Source: an uncultured Lachnospiraceae bacterium (GTDB lineage Bacteria > Bacillota > Clostridia > Lachnospirales > Lachnospiraceae). From it: a DNA stretch of 33,695 nt. Each line of letters starts with the position of its first letter. Within the stretch, counting starts at the first letter, position 1. The notes under the pieces were generated by a model. The model ran no database searches. It was given only the letters and a program-made list of their open reading frames with translations, and was not told the DNA's origin. Location of the stretch: contig CACWGK010000017.1 of NCBI GenBank assembly GCA_902760415.1, positions 1-33,695 of the forward strand, given 5' to 3'. Both the position numbers and the translations under genes were made by a program. Below, piece after piece: positions 16,449 through 26,500 of the stretch.

Positions 16449-16556
16449 TTAAGCTGAGTATAGAGGAAATCCTCGATTTAGTCAACTTTATGAGGATGTA
16501 ATCTTGGTTAAATGTATGTGAATTATTCACTTAAATATTTTGCGTAAGGTGTTTAT

Positions 16557-17837
16557 ATGAAGAACTTTTTATTGGGTTTAATAGTTTTGGTCGTCTTTGT
16601 CGGTCTGGCGCTGCTTGTAACAGCTATTGCTATGTCTGGCGGAGACTCAAAAGTCGAGAATAAAGATAATAGTGGTACAGTAGAGATTGCAAATGCTGAT
16701 AAGATAGTAGGTGCTACAGAAGCGGAAACGGAAGAAGCGACTGTATCTACAGAGAGTGTTGAGCAGGATGACTTATCTGCAACACCTATAGTTGAAGATT
16801 CATCGCAAAATGATGCAAATGAAGAACCAGACGAGAATTCAGAAAAAGTAATAAGTGGTGCAGAAAGTTCAAATAGTTCGGCAGGTTATCAGAGTGGTGA
16901 TTATTTCTCAAATAATCATACAGATAGCAAGGCTCCTGTATATCTTATAAAACCTTCAACTGTATCTGTTTATAAGGGTACCGAGTTCGATATTAGTTCA
17001 TATGTTGGATATGCTGACGATGTTGACCGTGATGTAGAGGTATCATACGATAAAGAGATTGATACATCTGAAACTGGATCTGATTCTGTAACTGTAACGC
17101 TTACTGATGATGCTGGTCATTCTACGACAGCTACATTTAATGTAAATATAATAGATGGTTCTCCAAATGCTTCGTCCAGTGAAGGTGGCGCTTCTGCACC
17201 TGGAAAGGTCGATTTTGATACATTTGCAGAGAATTATGGCGGTGAAGATGTATCACTTGGTATCGATGTATCCAGATGGCAGGGCGAGATTGATTTCAAC
17301 AAGGTTAAGGCTGCAGGATGTGAATATGTAATTATTCGACTTGGTGGTTATGATGATGGCGAGTGCTATACAGATAGAACCTATGCCCAGAATATCAGAA
17401 ATGCTAAGGCTGCCGGACTTAAGGTCGGAGTCTACTGGCACGCTGAAGAAAGTAATGCTGCAGAGGTTAAGCAGAGTGCGGATTATCTGAAGAGTATCCT
17501 GGGAAATGAAACACTCGACTTCCCTATAGCTTATGACTGGGAAGACTTTGCTCATTTCCAATCATATGGAATGAATCTTTATGATATAAATGATTGCTTT
17601 AATATGTTTGCTGATGAGATGAAGAAGTCTGGCTTTGATACATGTCTCTATAGTAGTAAGAACTTCCTCGAAAATGTATGGACTAACGAGAGAGGTTATA
17701 AGGTATGGCTTGCTAATTATGCTACTCAGACTGCTTATTCTGGTTCTTACTTTATGTGGCAGCAGACATCATCTGGTAAGATAGATGGTATCAATTCAGC
17801 TGTAGATTTCAACATATACTATGGCAAGCTTAATTAG
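16557..17837 (+). CDS. Membrane-anchored GH25 lysozyme with an Ig-like domain
   Basis: A 426-residue envelope enzyme. An N-terminal hydrophobic segment (about 4-27) has no clear cleavage site and likely anchors the protein. A long acidic, Ser/Thr/Glu-rich linker (30-125) follows, then an Ig-like beta domain (about 126-200), as in DUF5011-type adhesive modules. The glycoside hydrolase 25 domain (about 234-426) begins with GIDVSRWQG (D237) and has the catalytic DxE pair in YDWED (D327, E329). GH25 enzymes cleave the N-acetylmuramyl-beta-1,4 bond of peptidoglycan. The linker length suggests it spans part of the wall, with a likely role in wall remodelling. A TAAGGTG site precedes the ATG. Confidence 0.9.
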   Translation: MKNFLLGLIVLVVFVGLALLVTAIAMSGGDSKVENKDNSGTVEIANADKIVGATEAETEEATVSTESVEQDDLSATPIVEDSSQNDANEEPDENSEKVISGAESSNSSAGYQSGDYFSNNHTDSKAPVYLIKPSTVSVYKGTEFDISSYVGYADDVDRDVEVSYDKEIDTSETGSDSVTVTLTDDAGHSTTATFNVNIIDGSPNASSSEGGASAPGKVDFDTFAENYGGEDVSLGIDVSRWQGEIDFNKVKAAGCEYVIIRLGGYDDGECYTDRTYAQNIRNAKAAGLKVGVYWHAEESNAAEVKQSADYLKSILGNETLDFPIAYDWEDFAHFQSYGMNLYDINDCFNMFADEMKKSGFDTCLYSSKNFLENVWTNERGYKVWLANYATQTAYSGSYFMWQQTSSGKIDGINSAVDFNIYYGKLN

Positions 17838-17892
17838 TGATAATTCACATTTTGTTCTTTGATTTTCTTTCAAGTTAACTTAACTTTTCTTG

Positions 17893-17921
17893 TTGTTGTA
17901 ATGCATTAAGTGTGCTAAAAT
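17893..17921 (+). promoter_or_regulatory. Promoter of the LURP-one-like gene
   Basis: TTGTTG (17893-17898), a 17-base spacer and TAAAAT (17916-17921), with TG at 17913-17914 (extended -10). The predicted start near 17928 gives a leader of about 28 bases containing AAGGGG before the ATG at 17956. Confidence 0.65.
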
Positions 17922-17955
17922 ATCTCTTGTATTTTTAATGAAGGGGTTAGAAGTT

Positions 17956-18459
17956 ATGCCAAAACTGTTTATTAAAGCTCAGGACCTTGAGGACTACGAT
18001 TCTGTCAAGGTTTTTGATGAGAGAGGTAAAGAGGTTTATTACACTAAGGATGACTTTATTGCTACAGGACATAGAATAAAGATATTCCTTGCTGATACTA
18101 TAAATGAATGTGCTTATGTTCAGGAAAAGTACGGAAGAGAGGGCTCTTACTTTGAGTTTTCTGCTCGTGATAAGTTCGGTACTGTTGAACGTGATACCAT
18201 GTCTCGTCTTCAGAGATATATCATAGATTATGATGAGGATCTTGAGGTTGAGGGTGATGGTTTCTCTTGGAGATATGTTCTCTATAGAGGTGCACTTCCT
18301 ATGATGACTGTTAAGAATGAGAATTACCTCATTCACGGCCAGGCTCTTAATATGTGTGAGACATATATTATGGAGTTCGACATTGATTCTGATATGCTTA
18401 TTGGTCTTGCATTTGCTCTTGCACTTTATGCGCTTAATAAGTATGGAGATTATTTCTAA
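17956..18459 (+). CDS. LURP-one-related (tubby-like fold) protein
   Basis: A 167-residue protein resembling the bacterial YxjI/LURP-one-related family. It starts PKLFIKAQ, has the strand pattern VKVFDERGKEVYYTKDDF followed by HRIKIFLADT, and ends in a hydrophobic helix (DMLIGLAFALALYALNKYG), as the family's buried C-terminal helix does. These proteins share the phospholipid-scramblase/tubby barrel; their bacterial function is unknown. I chose the ATG at 17956 because AAGGGG ends 9 bases upstream; the in-frame ATG at 17938 would place that site inside the gene. Promoter and terminator mark it as monocistronic. Family assignment is by pattern only. Confidence 0.8.
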   Translation: MPKLFIKAQDLEDYDSVKVFDERGKEVYYTKDDFIATGHRIKIFLADTINECAYVQEKYGREGSYFEFSARDKFGTVERDTMSRLQRYIIDYDEDLEVEGDGFSWRYVLYRGALPMMTVKNENYLIHGQALNMCETYIMEFDIDSDMLIGLAFALALYALNKYGDYF

Positions 18460-18485
18460 AATATATTTAAATGATATGATTACTC

Positions 18486-18530
18486 TATAGGACTTTGTTA
18501 AAGCCTTGCTTTGACAAGGTCTTATATTTT
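18486..18530 (+). terminator. Strong terminator of the LURP-one-like gene
   Basis: An 18-bp stem pairs 18486-18503 with 18509-18526, including a few G-T wobbles, around a CCTTG loop. It is followed by TTTT (18527-18530). The 3' arm also contains TTGACA (18511-18516), which may serve as the -35 box of the next gene. Confidence 0.85.
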
Positions 18531-18539
18531 GTATATTAT
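18511..18539 (+). promoter_or_regulatory. Candidate promoter of the DMT transporter-lepA unit, inside the terminator
   Basis: TTGACA (18511-18516), a 17-base spacer and TATTAT (18534-18539). The -35 lies in the terminator's 3' arm. Transcription would start near 18546, at or just before the ATG at 18548, so the message would be essentially leaderless. The -35 may be only a by-product of the stem sequence. Confidence 0.5.
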
Positions 18540-18547
18540 ATGTAGCA

Positions 18548-19522
18548 ATGGCTAAGATGGAGAAACAACTTAATAATTCAGAGGATAGAAGTTCAATAAA
18601 GAACTCTTTTTTATTGCTTCTCACTGCAATCATCTGGGGTACTTCCTTTGTTGCACAAGCTGCAGGTATGGAATATATCGGACCTTTTACATTTAGTGTA
18701 GTAAGATATATTTTGGGCGGCTTGGTACTTATTCCTGTTATATATGTCATGAGAAGAGAGAAGAAGCGAAGAGGCGATAAACTTGGCGATGTCAAGTTAT
18801 CTATACGTCATGGTATTGTATGTGGTATTATTCTTTGTGCAGCTTCGAACTTTCAGCAGATGGCTATGCTTAAAGCGAGTACTGGAAAGGCTGGCTTTAT
18901 AACTGCGCTTTATATTATACTAGTGCCTGTTATGGGAATATTTTTGAAGAAGAAGACCAGTATTATAATATGGCTTTCAGTTTTACTTGCTTTGATAGGT
19001 CTATACTTCTTATGTATTGGACGAGGTAACAGTTTCTATATAGAAGTATCCGATATTCAGCTTCTTATATGTTCGCTTATATTTTCATTTCATATTCTAT
19101 ATATTGATCATGCAAATGAGAAGAATGTTGATGGAGTTATTATGTCCAGCACTCAGTTCCTGGTGGCTGCGTTAATTAGTATCTTCTTTGTATATCCGAT
19201 TGATGTATGTGTATATAATATGGCACCGTCTGGAAACTTGCTTTTATCCGCGCTTCCGGCTCTATGTTACTCTGGTTTTATGGCGTGTGGAGTTGCATAT
19301 ACCCTGCAGATACTTGGACAAAGAAATGTTAATCCTACAGTAGCGTCTCTTATAATGAGTCTTGAATCAGTAGTTTCGGCGCTATCGGGATTTGTAATAT
19401 TAGGACAGAAACTCTCTGTCGATGAATTAATAGGTTGTGTTATAATGTTCGTGGCTATTATATTAGCTGAACTACCACTTCCACAGATTTTAAATAAAAG
19501 GAAAAATTTATGTCACACTTAG
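18548..19522 (+). CDS. DMT superfamily transporter (EamA domains)
   Basis: A 324-residue inner-membrane protein with about ten hydrophobic helices in two EamA repeats. The first repeat opens with [18 protein letters not shown] after a polar N-terminus of about 20 residues. The second opens near residue 170 and contains [20 protein letters not shown], the repeat-end pattern of the family. Such proteins export or import amino acids, nucleosides or other metabolites; the substrate cannot be told. No Shine-Dalgarno sequence precedes the ATG at 18548 or the in-frame ATG at 18557. Its last 13 bases overlap the start of lepA, so the transporter and lepA are probably cotranscribed. Confidence 0.9.
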   Translation: MAKMEKQLNNSEDRSSIKNSFLLLLTAIIWGTSFVAQAAGMEYIGPFTFSVVRYILGGLVLIPVIYVMRREKKRRGDKLGDVKLSIRHGIVCGIILCAASNFQQMAMLKASTGKAGFITALYIILVPVMGIFLKKKTSIIIWLSVLLALIGLYFLCIGRGNSFYIEVSDIQLLICSLIFSFHILYIDHANEKNVDGVIMSSTQFLVAALISIFFVYPIDVCVYNMAPSGNLLLSALPALCYSGFMACGVAYTLQILGQRNVNPTVASLIMSLESVVSALSGFVILGQKLSVDELIGCVIMFVAIILAELPLPQILNKRKNLCHT

Positions 19523-21327
19523 ATCAAAATATGATTAGAAACTTCTGCATTATTGCTCATATCGATCACGGTAAGTCTACACTTGCTGACCGTATCATCG
19601 AGATGACTGGAACTCTTACAGAACGTGAGATGCAGGAGCAGGTTCTTGATAATATGGATATTGAACGTGAGAGAGGTATCACTATAAAGTCTCAGGCCGT
19701 TCGTATCATTTATAAAGCAAAGGATGGTAAGGAGTATATTCTTAATCTTATAGATACTCCGGGGCATGTCGACTTTAATTACGAGGTGTCACGTGCACTC
19801 GCTGCTTGTGAAGGTGCAGTTCTTGTAGTAGATGCTGCTCAGGGTGTTGAGGCTCAGACTCTCGCAAATGTATATATGGCTATCGATCATAATCTTGAAG
19901 TATTCCCTGTAATTAATAAGATAGATCTTCCTTCTGCAGATCCTGAGAGGGTTATAACAGAAATCGAAGATGTTATAGGAATAGTTGCTGAGGATGCTCC
20001 TCAGATTTCAGCTAAAAATGGAATTAATATTGAGTCAGTTCTCGAAGCTATAGTTGAGAAGGTTCCTGCACCTACTGGCGATAATAACAAGCCATTTAAG
20101 GCTCTTATCTTTGATAGCTTGTATGACTCTTATAAGGGAGTTATTATATTCTGCCGTGTATTCGATGGTTTTGTAAAGAAAGGCTCTCGTATACATATGA
20201 TGCAGACTGGAGCTGAGGCGGATGTTGTTGAAGTAGGTATCTTCGGTGCTGGCCAGTTTATTCCTCAAGAAGAAATAAGTGCTGGTATGGTTGGATACAT
20301 AACAGCTTCTCTTAAAAATGTTAGAGATACGGAAGTTGGTGATACTGTAACGGATGCTGATAATCTATGTGATGAGGCGCTTCCTGGATACAAGAAGGCT
20401 CGTCCTATGGTATTCTGTGGTATTTATCCTGAAGATGGTGCTAAGTATCAGGAACTTAAAGATGCTCTTGAGAAGCTGCAGCTAAATGATGCTTCTCTTT
20501 CCTACGAACCGGAAACCAGTGTTGCACTTGGCTTCGGTTTTAGATGCGGTTTCCTCGGACTTCTTCATTTGGAAGTAATCCAAGAGAGGCTTCAGAGAGA
20601 ATATAACCTTGATATCATTACAACTGCTCCATCGGTTATATATAAGATTCATAAAACAAATGATGAAGTAATAGAACTTACTAATCCTACAAATATGCCG
20701 GATCCTTCTGAGATTGACTTTATGGAAGAGCCGATTGTCGATGCAGAGATTATGACTACATCTGATTATACTGGTGCAATCATGAAGCTCTGTCAGGAGA
20801 GACGTGGTATCTACAAGAGTATGGAGTATCTTGAGGAGACAAGAGTTCTTCTTAAGTACGAGATGCCTCTAAATGAGATTATTTACGATTTCTTTGATGC
20901 TCTTAAGTCAAGATCTCGTGGATATGCTTCATTTGACTATGAGTTAAAGGGATACGCTAAGTCTAATCTTGTTAAGCTTGATATCCTTATTAATAGAGAA
21001 GGAATAGATGCTCTGTCATTTATTGTATTCAGAGACTCTGCTTATGAGCGTGGTCGTAAGATGTGCGAGAAGCTGAAGAAAGAGATTCCAAGACAGCTCT
21101 TTGAGATTCCGATTCAGGCTGCCGTTGGAAGTAAGGTTATTGCACGTGAAACTATCAAGGCGCTTCGTAAGGACGTTCTTGCAAAATGTTATGGTGGCGA
21201 TATATCGCGAAAGAAGAAGCTTCTGGAGAAACAGAAAGAAGGAAAGAAGAGAATGCGTCAGGTTGGATCTGTCGACGTTCCACAGTCAGCCTTCACTGCA
21301 GTCCTAAAACTCGACGACGAAGATTAA
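19510..21327 (+). CDS. lepA: Elongation factor 4 (LepA) GTPase
   Basis: LepA is a ribosome-bound GTPase that affects initiation and ribosome biogenesis and can back-translocate ribosomes in vitro. The 605-residue length is standard. GTPase motifs are AHIDHGKST (G1, near residue 16), DTPGHVDF (G3) and NKIDLP (G4), followed by domain II, an EF-G-like domain ([14 protein letters not shown]) and the LepA C-terminal domain ending [16 protein letters not shown]. The ATG at 19510 follows AAAAGG with 8 bases spacing, inside the end of the transporter gene. Two tandem palindromes begin at the base after its stop codon. Confidence 0.97.
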   Translation: MSHLDQNMIRNFCIIAHIDHGKSTLADRIIEMTGTLTEREMQEQVLDNMDIERERGITIKSQAVRIIYKAKDGKEYILNLIDTPGHVDFNYEVSRALAACEGAVLVVDAAQGVEAQTLANVYMAIDHNLEVFPVINKIDLPSADPERVITEIEDVIGIVAEDAPQISAKNGINIESVLEAIVEKVPAPTGDNNKPFKALIFDSLYDSYKGVIIFCRVFDGFVKKGSRIHMMQTGAEADVVEVGIFGAGQFIPQEEISAGMVGYITASLKNVRDTEVGDTVTDADNLCDEALPGYKKARPMVFCGIYPEDGAKYQELKDALEKLQLNDASLSYEPETSVALGFGFRCGFLGLLHLEVIQERLQREYNLDIITTAPSVIYKIHKTNDEVIELTNPTNMPDPSEIDFMEEPIVDAEIMTTSDYTGAIMKLCQERRGIYKSMEYLEETRVLLKYEMPLNEIIYDFFDALKSRSRGYASFDYELKGYAKSNLVKLDILINREGIDALSFIVFRDSAYERGRKMCEKLKKEIPRQLFEIPIQAAVGSKVIARETIKALRKDVLAKCYGGDISRKKKLLEKQKEGKKRMRQVGSVDVPQSAFTAVLKLDDED

Positions 21328-21403
21328 TGAGTCACCCTTACGTCCGACGTGCAAAGTGACTCATTTTTGAGTCACCTTTACGTCGGACGTGCGAAGTGAC
21401 TCA
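21328..21403 (+). repeat. Tandem pair of 36-nt palindromic repeats between lepA and hemW
   Basis: Unit 1 (21328-21363) and unit 2 (21368-21403) are direct repeats with a 40-base period that differ at three positions. Each starts TGAGTCAC and ends GTGACTCA, giving an 8-bp outer stem, with an inner ACGT/ACGT stem around three bases (CCG in unit 1, CGG in unit 2). The 11-base inner segments of the two units are exact reverse complements of each other, so the units can fold separately or pair together. Unit 1 is followed by TTTTT, and unit 2 by TTT that runs into the GGAG ribosome binding site of hemW. They may act as terminators or attenuators, or be copies of a dispersed repeat. Confidence 0.85.
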
Positions 21404-21417
21404 TTTGGAGAATATTT

Positions 21418-22617
21418 ATGAGAAAACCTCTTAGTATATATGTGCATATTCCATTTTGTAAGCATAAATGCATGTACTGCGATTTTCTATCGTTTGATGG
21501 AGAGACTAGCACAAAGAAGATTGAATATATTAATGCTCTCATGAGTGAGATAAGAATGTACAAGCCTTATGCTGATAGATACATAGTTAAGACTATATAT
21601 ATCGGCGGCGGTACACCTTCTTTTCTTGATGAAGCAATGATTGGAAATGTGCTAAGCACCATTAAACATATTTTTAAAATCGATAGATTTCCTGAGATTA
21701 CCATAGAAGTTAATCCTGGTACTATAAAATATACAGATCTTATAGCTTATAGAGAATATGGTATAAATCGTTTATCAATCGGTCTTCAATCAGCTGATGA
21801 TGAGATACTTCGCCTTCTTGGACGTATTCATAATTATGATGAATTTGTTGAAGGGTTCGAAGCAGCTCGCCGTGCTGGTTTTGAAAATATAAGTGTAGAT
21901 GCTATGAGTTCGCTTCCTGGACAGGATATGCATACAATGGTTGATACACTTACAAGAATTACTGAGCTTAGTCCTGAGCATATATCTGTATATTCACTTC
22001 AAGTTGAAGATGGAACAAAGCTTAAGGATAGAGAAGATCTTCTTAATTTGATTCCAGATGAAGATACTGATAGAAATATGTATTACATGACCAAGAAGGT
22101 TCTTAAAGCTGCGGGCTATAATAGATATGAGATATCTAATTATTCAAAACCTGGTTTCGAGAGTCGTCACAATATGGTTTACTGGACAGGCGGTCAGTAT
22201 ATAGGACTTGGCATAGGTGCGGCGTCATATTTTAAAGGCGAACGATTTAATAACATAAAGAATCTGGATAATTATATAGAAATATGTGAAGATATTAGAG
22301 AAGAGCTCACTAAAGATACAGATAGAATTAGATTATATGATTCAGCAACAGCTATTCTTCGTGAAAATGTTCAGACCATTTTCCTTGAATCCAGAATAGA
22401 AGAATATATGTTCCTGGGTCTCAGAATGATGAGAGGCATTAGTCGAAAAGATTTTTCTGAAAAGTTTAATCGAGATGTATTTGAACTCTACGGCGATACA
22501 ATTAATAAATATGTTGACCAGGGTTACATGTATGCAGATGAAAATGTTGTAAGACTAACGGATAAGGGTATAGACATAAGTAATTACATTTTATCAGACT
22601 TTATGTTAACAACTTAA
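21418..22617 (+). CDS. hemW: HemW-like radical SAM protein (coproporphyrinogen III oxidase-like)
   Basis: A 399-residue cytoplasmic radical SAM protein. The 4Fe-4S cysteines are C14, C18 and C21 in IPFCKHKCMYCDF. YIGGGTPS is the SAM-binding glycine motif. The C-terminal HemW-type region includes NRYEISNYSKPG and a winged-helix-like end. HemW is thought to be a heme chaperone, not an oxygen-independent coproporphyrinogen oxidase; lepA-hemW-hrcA order is common in Firmicutes and supports this call. GGAG lies 7 bases before the ATG, just after the second palindrome. A terminator follows about 50 bases past the stop. Confidence 0.92.
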   Translation: MRKPLSIYVHIPFCKHKCMYCDFLSFDGETSTKKIEYINALMSEIRMYKPYADRYIVKTIYIGGGTPSFLDEAMIGNVLSTIKHIFKIDRFPEITIEVNPGTIKYTDLIAYREYGINRLSIGLQSADDEILRLLGRIHNYDEFVEGFEAARRAGFENISVDAMSSLPGQDMHTMVDTLTRITELSPEHISVYSLQVEDGTKLKDREDLLNLIPDEDTDRNMYYMTKKVLKAAGYNRYEISNYSKPGFESRHNMVYWTGGQYIGLGIGAASYFKGERFNNIKNLDNYIEICEDIREELTKDTDRIRLYDSATAILRENVQTIFLESRIEEYMFLGLRMMRGISRKDFSEKFNRDVFELYGDTINKYVDQGYMYADENVVRLTDKGIDISNYILSDFMLTT

Positions 22618-22665
22618 AGTGAATTATGAAGCAAACTTAAGATTATTTAGTTGATTAGAAAAATG

Positions 22666-22706
22666 ACAAATCTACCGGTAAGTTTATTCTTGCTGGTAGA
22701 TTTTTG
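22666..22706 (+). terminator. Terminator after hemW
   Basis: AAATCTACC (22668-22676) pairs with GGTAGATTT (22695-22703), with partial pairing further in, and is followed by more T residues. It separates the lepA-hemW transcript from the heat-shock promoter. Between the hemW stop and this hairpin I see nothing else. Confidence 0.8.
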
Positions 22707-22764
22707 CTTTTAAAATATGTTGTATATATGTAATAAAATTTTCTCAAATAATTGTTATATTTCC

Positions 22765-22793
22765 TTGACATTTCACGTATTAGGTTGTACATT
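22765..22793 (+). promoter_or_regulatory. Promoter of the hrcA-grpE-dnaK-dnaJ operon
   Basis: TTGACA (22765-22770), a 17-base spacer and TACATT (22788-22793). Transcription would start near 22800, placing the CIRCE operator within the first 30 transcribed bases, the usual arrangement for HrcA control. Confidence 0.75.
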
Positions 22794-22804
22794 TATATAT
22801 GCAG

Positions 22805-22831
22805 TTAGCACTCAGAGTTTTTGAGTGCTAA
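22805..22831 (+). promoter_or_regulatory. CIRCE operator (HrcA binding site)
   Basis: TTAGCACTC (22805-22813), 9 bases, GAGTGCTAA (22823-22831): an exact match to the CIRCE consensus with its canonical 9-base spacer. HrcA binds here and represses the operon; heat-inactivated HrcA releases it. It is 50 bases upstream of the hrcA start. Confidence 0.98.
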
Positions 22832-22881
22832 CAAGATGGCTGGATTATTAAGTTAATAACTGAATAAAGGATGGTGATATC

Positions 22882-23943
22882 ATGGGTCAGGATTTAGAAT
22901 ATGATCTTGATGAACGAAAGCAGACCATCCTCAGAGCTATCATTTCCAACTATCTGGAAACTGGTGAACCTGTTGGCTCACGTACTATATCTAAACTTTC
23001 AGATCTGAATCTTAGTTCTGCTACTATCAGAAATGAGATGGCCGATCTTGAAGAACTAGGTTATATAGTACAACCTCATACTTCTGCAGGTAGAATACCT
23101 ACTGATAAGGGCTATCGATTCTACGTCGATACGGTTATGTCAGAAAAAGAGGAGAGCGTTAAGTCGCAGGAAGTTCTTCTAAAAAGAGTTGATAAGCTGG
23201 AATCACTGCTTATGCAGGTTGCTAAGGTTCTGGCCTACAATACCCAGTATGCGACCATGGTTACAACACCTATGTTGAGGAATAAACAGATTAAGTTTAT
23301 TCAGTTATCTCAGGTGGATGAAGAGAAGCTTGTTGCAGTTATAGTCGTAGGCGACAACATAGCTAAGAACAAGATCATCAAGGTTTCCAGACCTCTTATA
23401 AATGAAGAAGTGCTTAAGTTCAATATATTGCTTAATACATTTCTTCAGGGAGTATCAGTTGATCATATAAATCTGGAACTCATGCAGACCATGAAGAAAC
23501 AGGCTGGTGACTATGCTGATATTCTTGAGAGAATCTTTGAAGGTATCGTTGATGTCGTAAAAGAAGCCGAGGAAATGAAGATTTACACAAGTGGAGCATC
23601 GAACATCCTGAAGTATCAGGAACTCGGTGATGTCGAGAAAGCGACAGCACTACTTGAGACATTTGAGGAACAAACTGGTCTGAATGAACTCGCAGATGAA
23701 ACTCTGAAGTCAGAGGATGGAGATCATAGTATTCAGATATATATAGGAGATGAAGCTCCTGTACAAAATATGAAAGATTGTTCTATCATTACTTCGACTT
23801 ACCAGTTACCTGAAGGCGCGAAAGGAACCATAGGCATCATAGGTCCTAAGCGTATGGATTATAAAAAAGTAGTTAGTACACTTAAGAATCTAACAGATGA
23901 ACTGGACAATATATTTCGAGCAGGCGAGAGAGGGGAGAACTAA
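22882..23943 (+). CDS. hrcA: Heat-inducible transcriptional repressor HrcA
   Basis: A 353-residue repressor. The N-terminal winged helix (about 8-75) has the family signature LDERKQTILRAII, GSRTIS and SSATIRNEMADLEELG, followed by SAGRIPTDKGYRFYVD. A GAF-like dimer domain and C-terminal region with STYQLPEGAKGTIGIIGPKRMDY complete it. It represses its own operon through the CIRCE site just upstream; GroEL usually modulates HrcA activity, but no groE genes lie in this window. AAGGATGGTG precedes the ATG. Its TAA stop shares a base with the grpE ATG (TAATG), so the two are translationally coupled. Confidence 0.97.
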   Translation: MGQDLEYDLDERKQTILRAIISNYLETGEPVGSRTISKLSDLNLSSATIRNEMADLEELGYIVQPHTSAGRIPTDKGYRFYVDTVMSEKEESVKSQEVLLKRVDKLESLLMQVAKVLAYNTQYATMVTTPMLRNKQIKFIQLSQVDEEKLVAVIVVGDNIAKNKIIKVSRPLINEEVLKFNILLNTFLQGVSVDHINLELMQTMKKQAGDYADILERIFEGIVDVVKEAEEMKIYTSGASNILKYQELGDVEKATALLETFEEQTGLNELADETLKSEDGDHSIQIYIGDEAPVQNMKDCSIITSTYQLPEGAKGTIGIIGPKRMDYKKVVSTLKNLTDELDNIFRAGERGEN

Positions 23944-24602
23944 TGGCAAAAAAAAGTATGAACGAAAAGCTCAGAAACCTTAAAGAAGATAAGGGCTCCG
24001 GAGATTCAATTGAGCAGAAGATAAAGGTTGTTGAGGGTGCTGAGAATCCTGGTACAAGAGCTAAGATTGATGAAGAACTTAACTACGACGAGGATGATGA
24101 GGCAGCTAGACCAAAGCCGGTTCCAAAGAAGAATCGTCGAGGCAGCAAGCAATTGCAGGCTGAACTTGAAGCGGCTAAGGAACTTGCCGAAGGTAATAAA
24201 GAAAAGTATACAAGACTTCTATCTGAGTTCGACAATATGCGCGAGCGTAACAAGAAAGAGAGTCTTGAAATGTCAGATAAGGGAGCTATGGAAGCGCTTG
24301 AGAAGATACTTCCTGTTATCGATAACTTCGAAAGAGCTCTTGAGTCTATAAATGATGAAGAAAAGACTCCGTTTGAAGATGGTATCGAGAAGATATACAA
24401 GCAACTTATGGAGGTTCTTGAATCAGTAGGTGTTAAGCCTATGAATGCTGTTGATACAGAGTTTGACCCAATGCTTCACAATGCAGTTATGCATGAGGAG
24501 GATCCTGATAAGGGAGAGAACCTTGTTGTTGAAGAGATGCAGAAGGGTTATATGTATAAAGATAACGTACTCAGACATGCTATGGTCAAGGTCGTTAATT
24601 AA
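23943..24602 (+). CDS. grpE: Nucleotide exchange factor GrpE
   Basis: A 219-residue cochaperone that releases ADP from DnaK. The first 70 residues are charged and probably disordered. A long coiled-coil helix (about 65-120) includes ELEAAKELAEGNKEKYTRLLSEFDN, then the GrpE four-helix and beta-wing region with VDTEFDPMLHNAVMHEE and the ending DNVLRHAMVKV. The ATG begins in the last base of the hrcA stop. The next gene, dnaK, starts 31 bases later with its own strong ribosome binding site. Confidence 0.97.
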   Translation: MAKKSMNEKLRNLKEDKGSGDSIEQKIKVVEGAENPGTRAKIDEELNYDEDDEAARPKPVPKKNRRGSKQLQAELEAAKELAEGNKEKYTRLLSEFDNMRERNKKESLEMSDKGAMEALEKILPVIDNFERALESINDEEKTPFEDGIEKIYKQLMEVLESVGVKPMNAVDTEFDPMLHNAVMHEEDPDKGENLVVEEMQKGYMYKDNVLRHAMVKVVN

Positions 24603-24606
24603 TTAA

Positions 24607-26481
<1,875 letters not shown>

Positions 26482-26500
26482 TATTGAAGGGTGATAAACT

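Noticed and set aside
16518-16530. GTGAATTATTCAC palindrome upstream of the lysozyme gene as an operator
   Set aside because: A single short AT-rich palindrome with no clear -10/-35 around it; a similar half occurs by chance after the same gene (17836-17848). Not enough to call a site.
17947-18795. A 282-codon open frame on the minus strand
   Set aside because: It lies opposite the LURP-one-like gene and the DMT transporter gene, crosses their terminator, and its product is Ser/Ile-rich with no recognisable motif. The plus-strand genes have clear signals.
22618-22881. A small gene or RNA gene in the gap before hrcA
   Set aside because: The gap is explained by the hemW terminator, the heat-shock promoter and CIRCE; no open frame with a ribosome binding site is seen.
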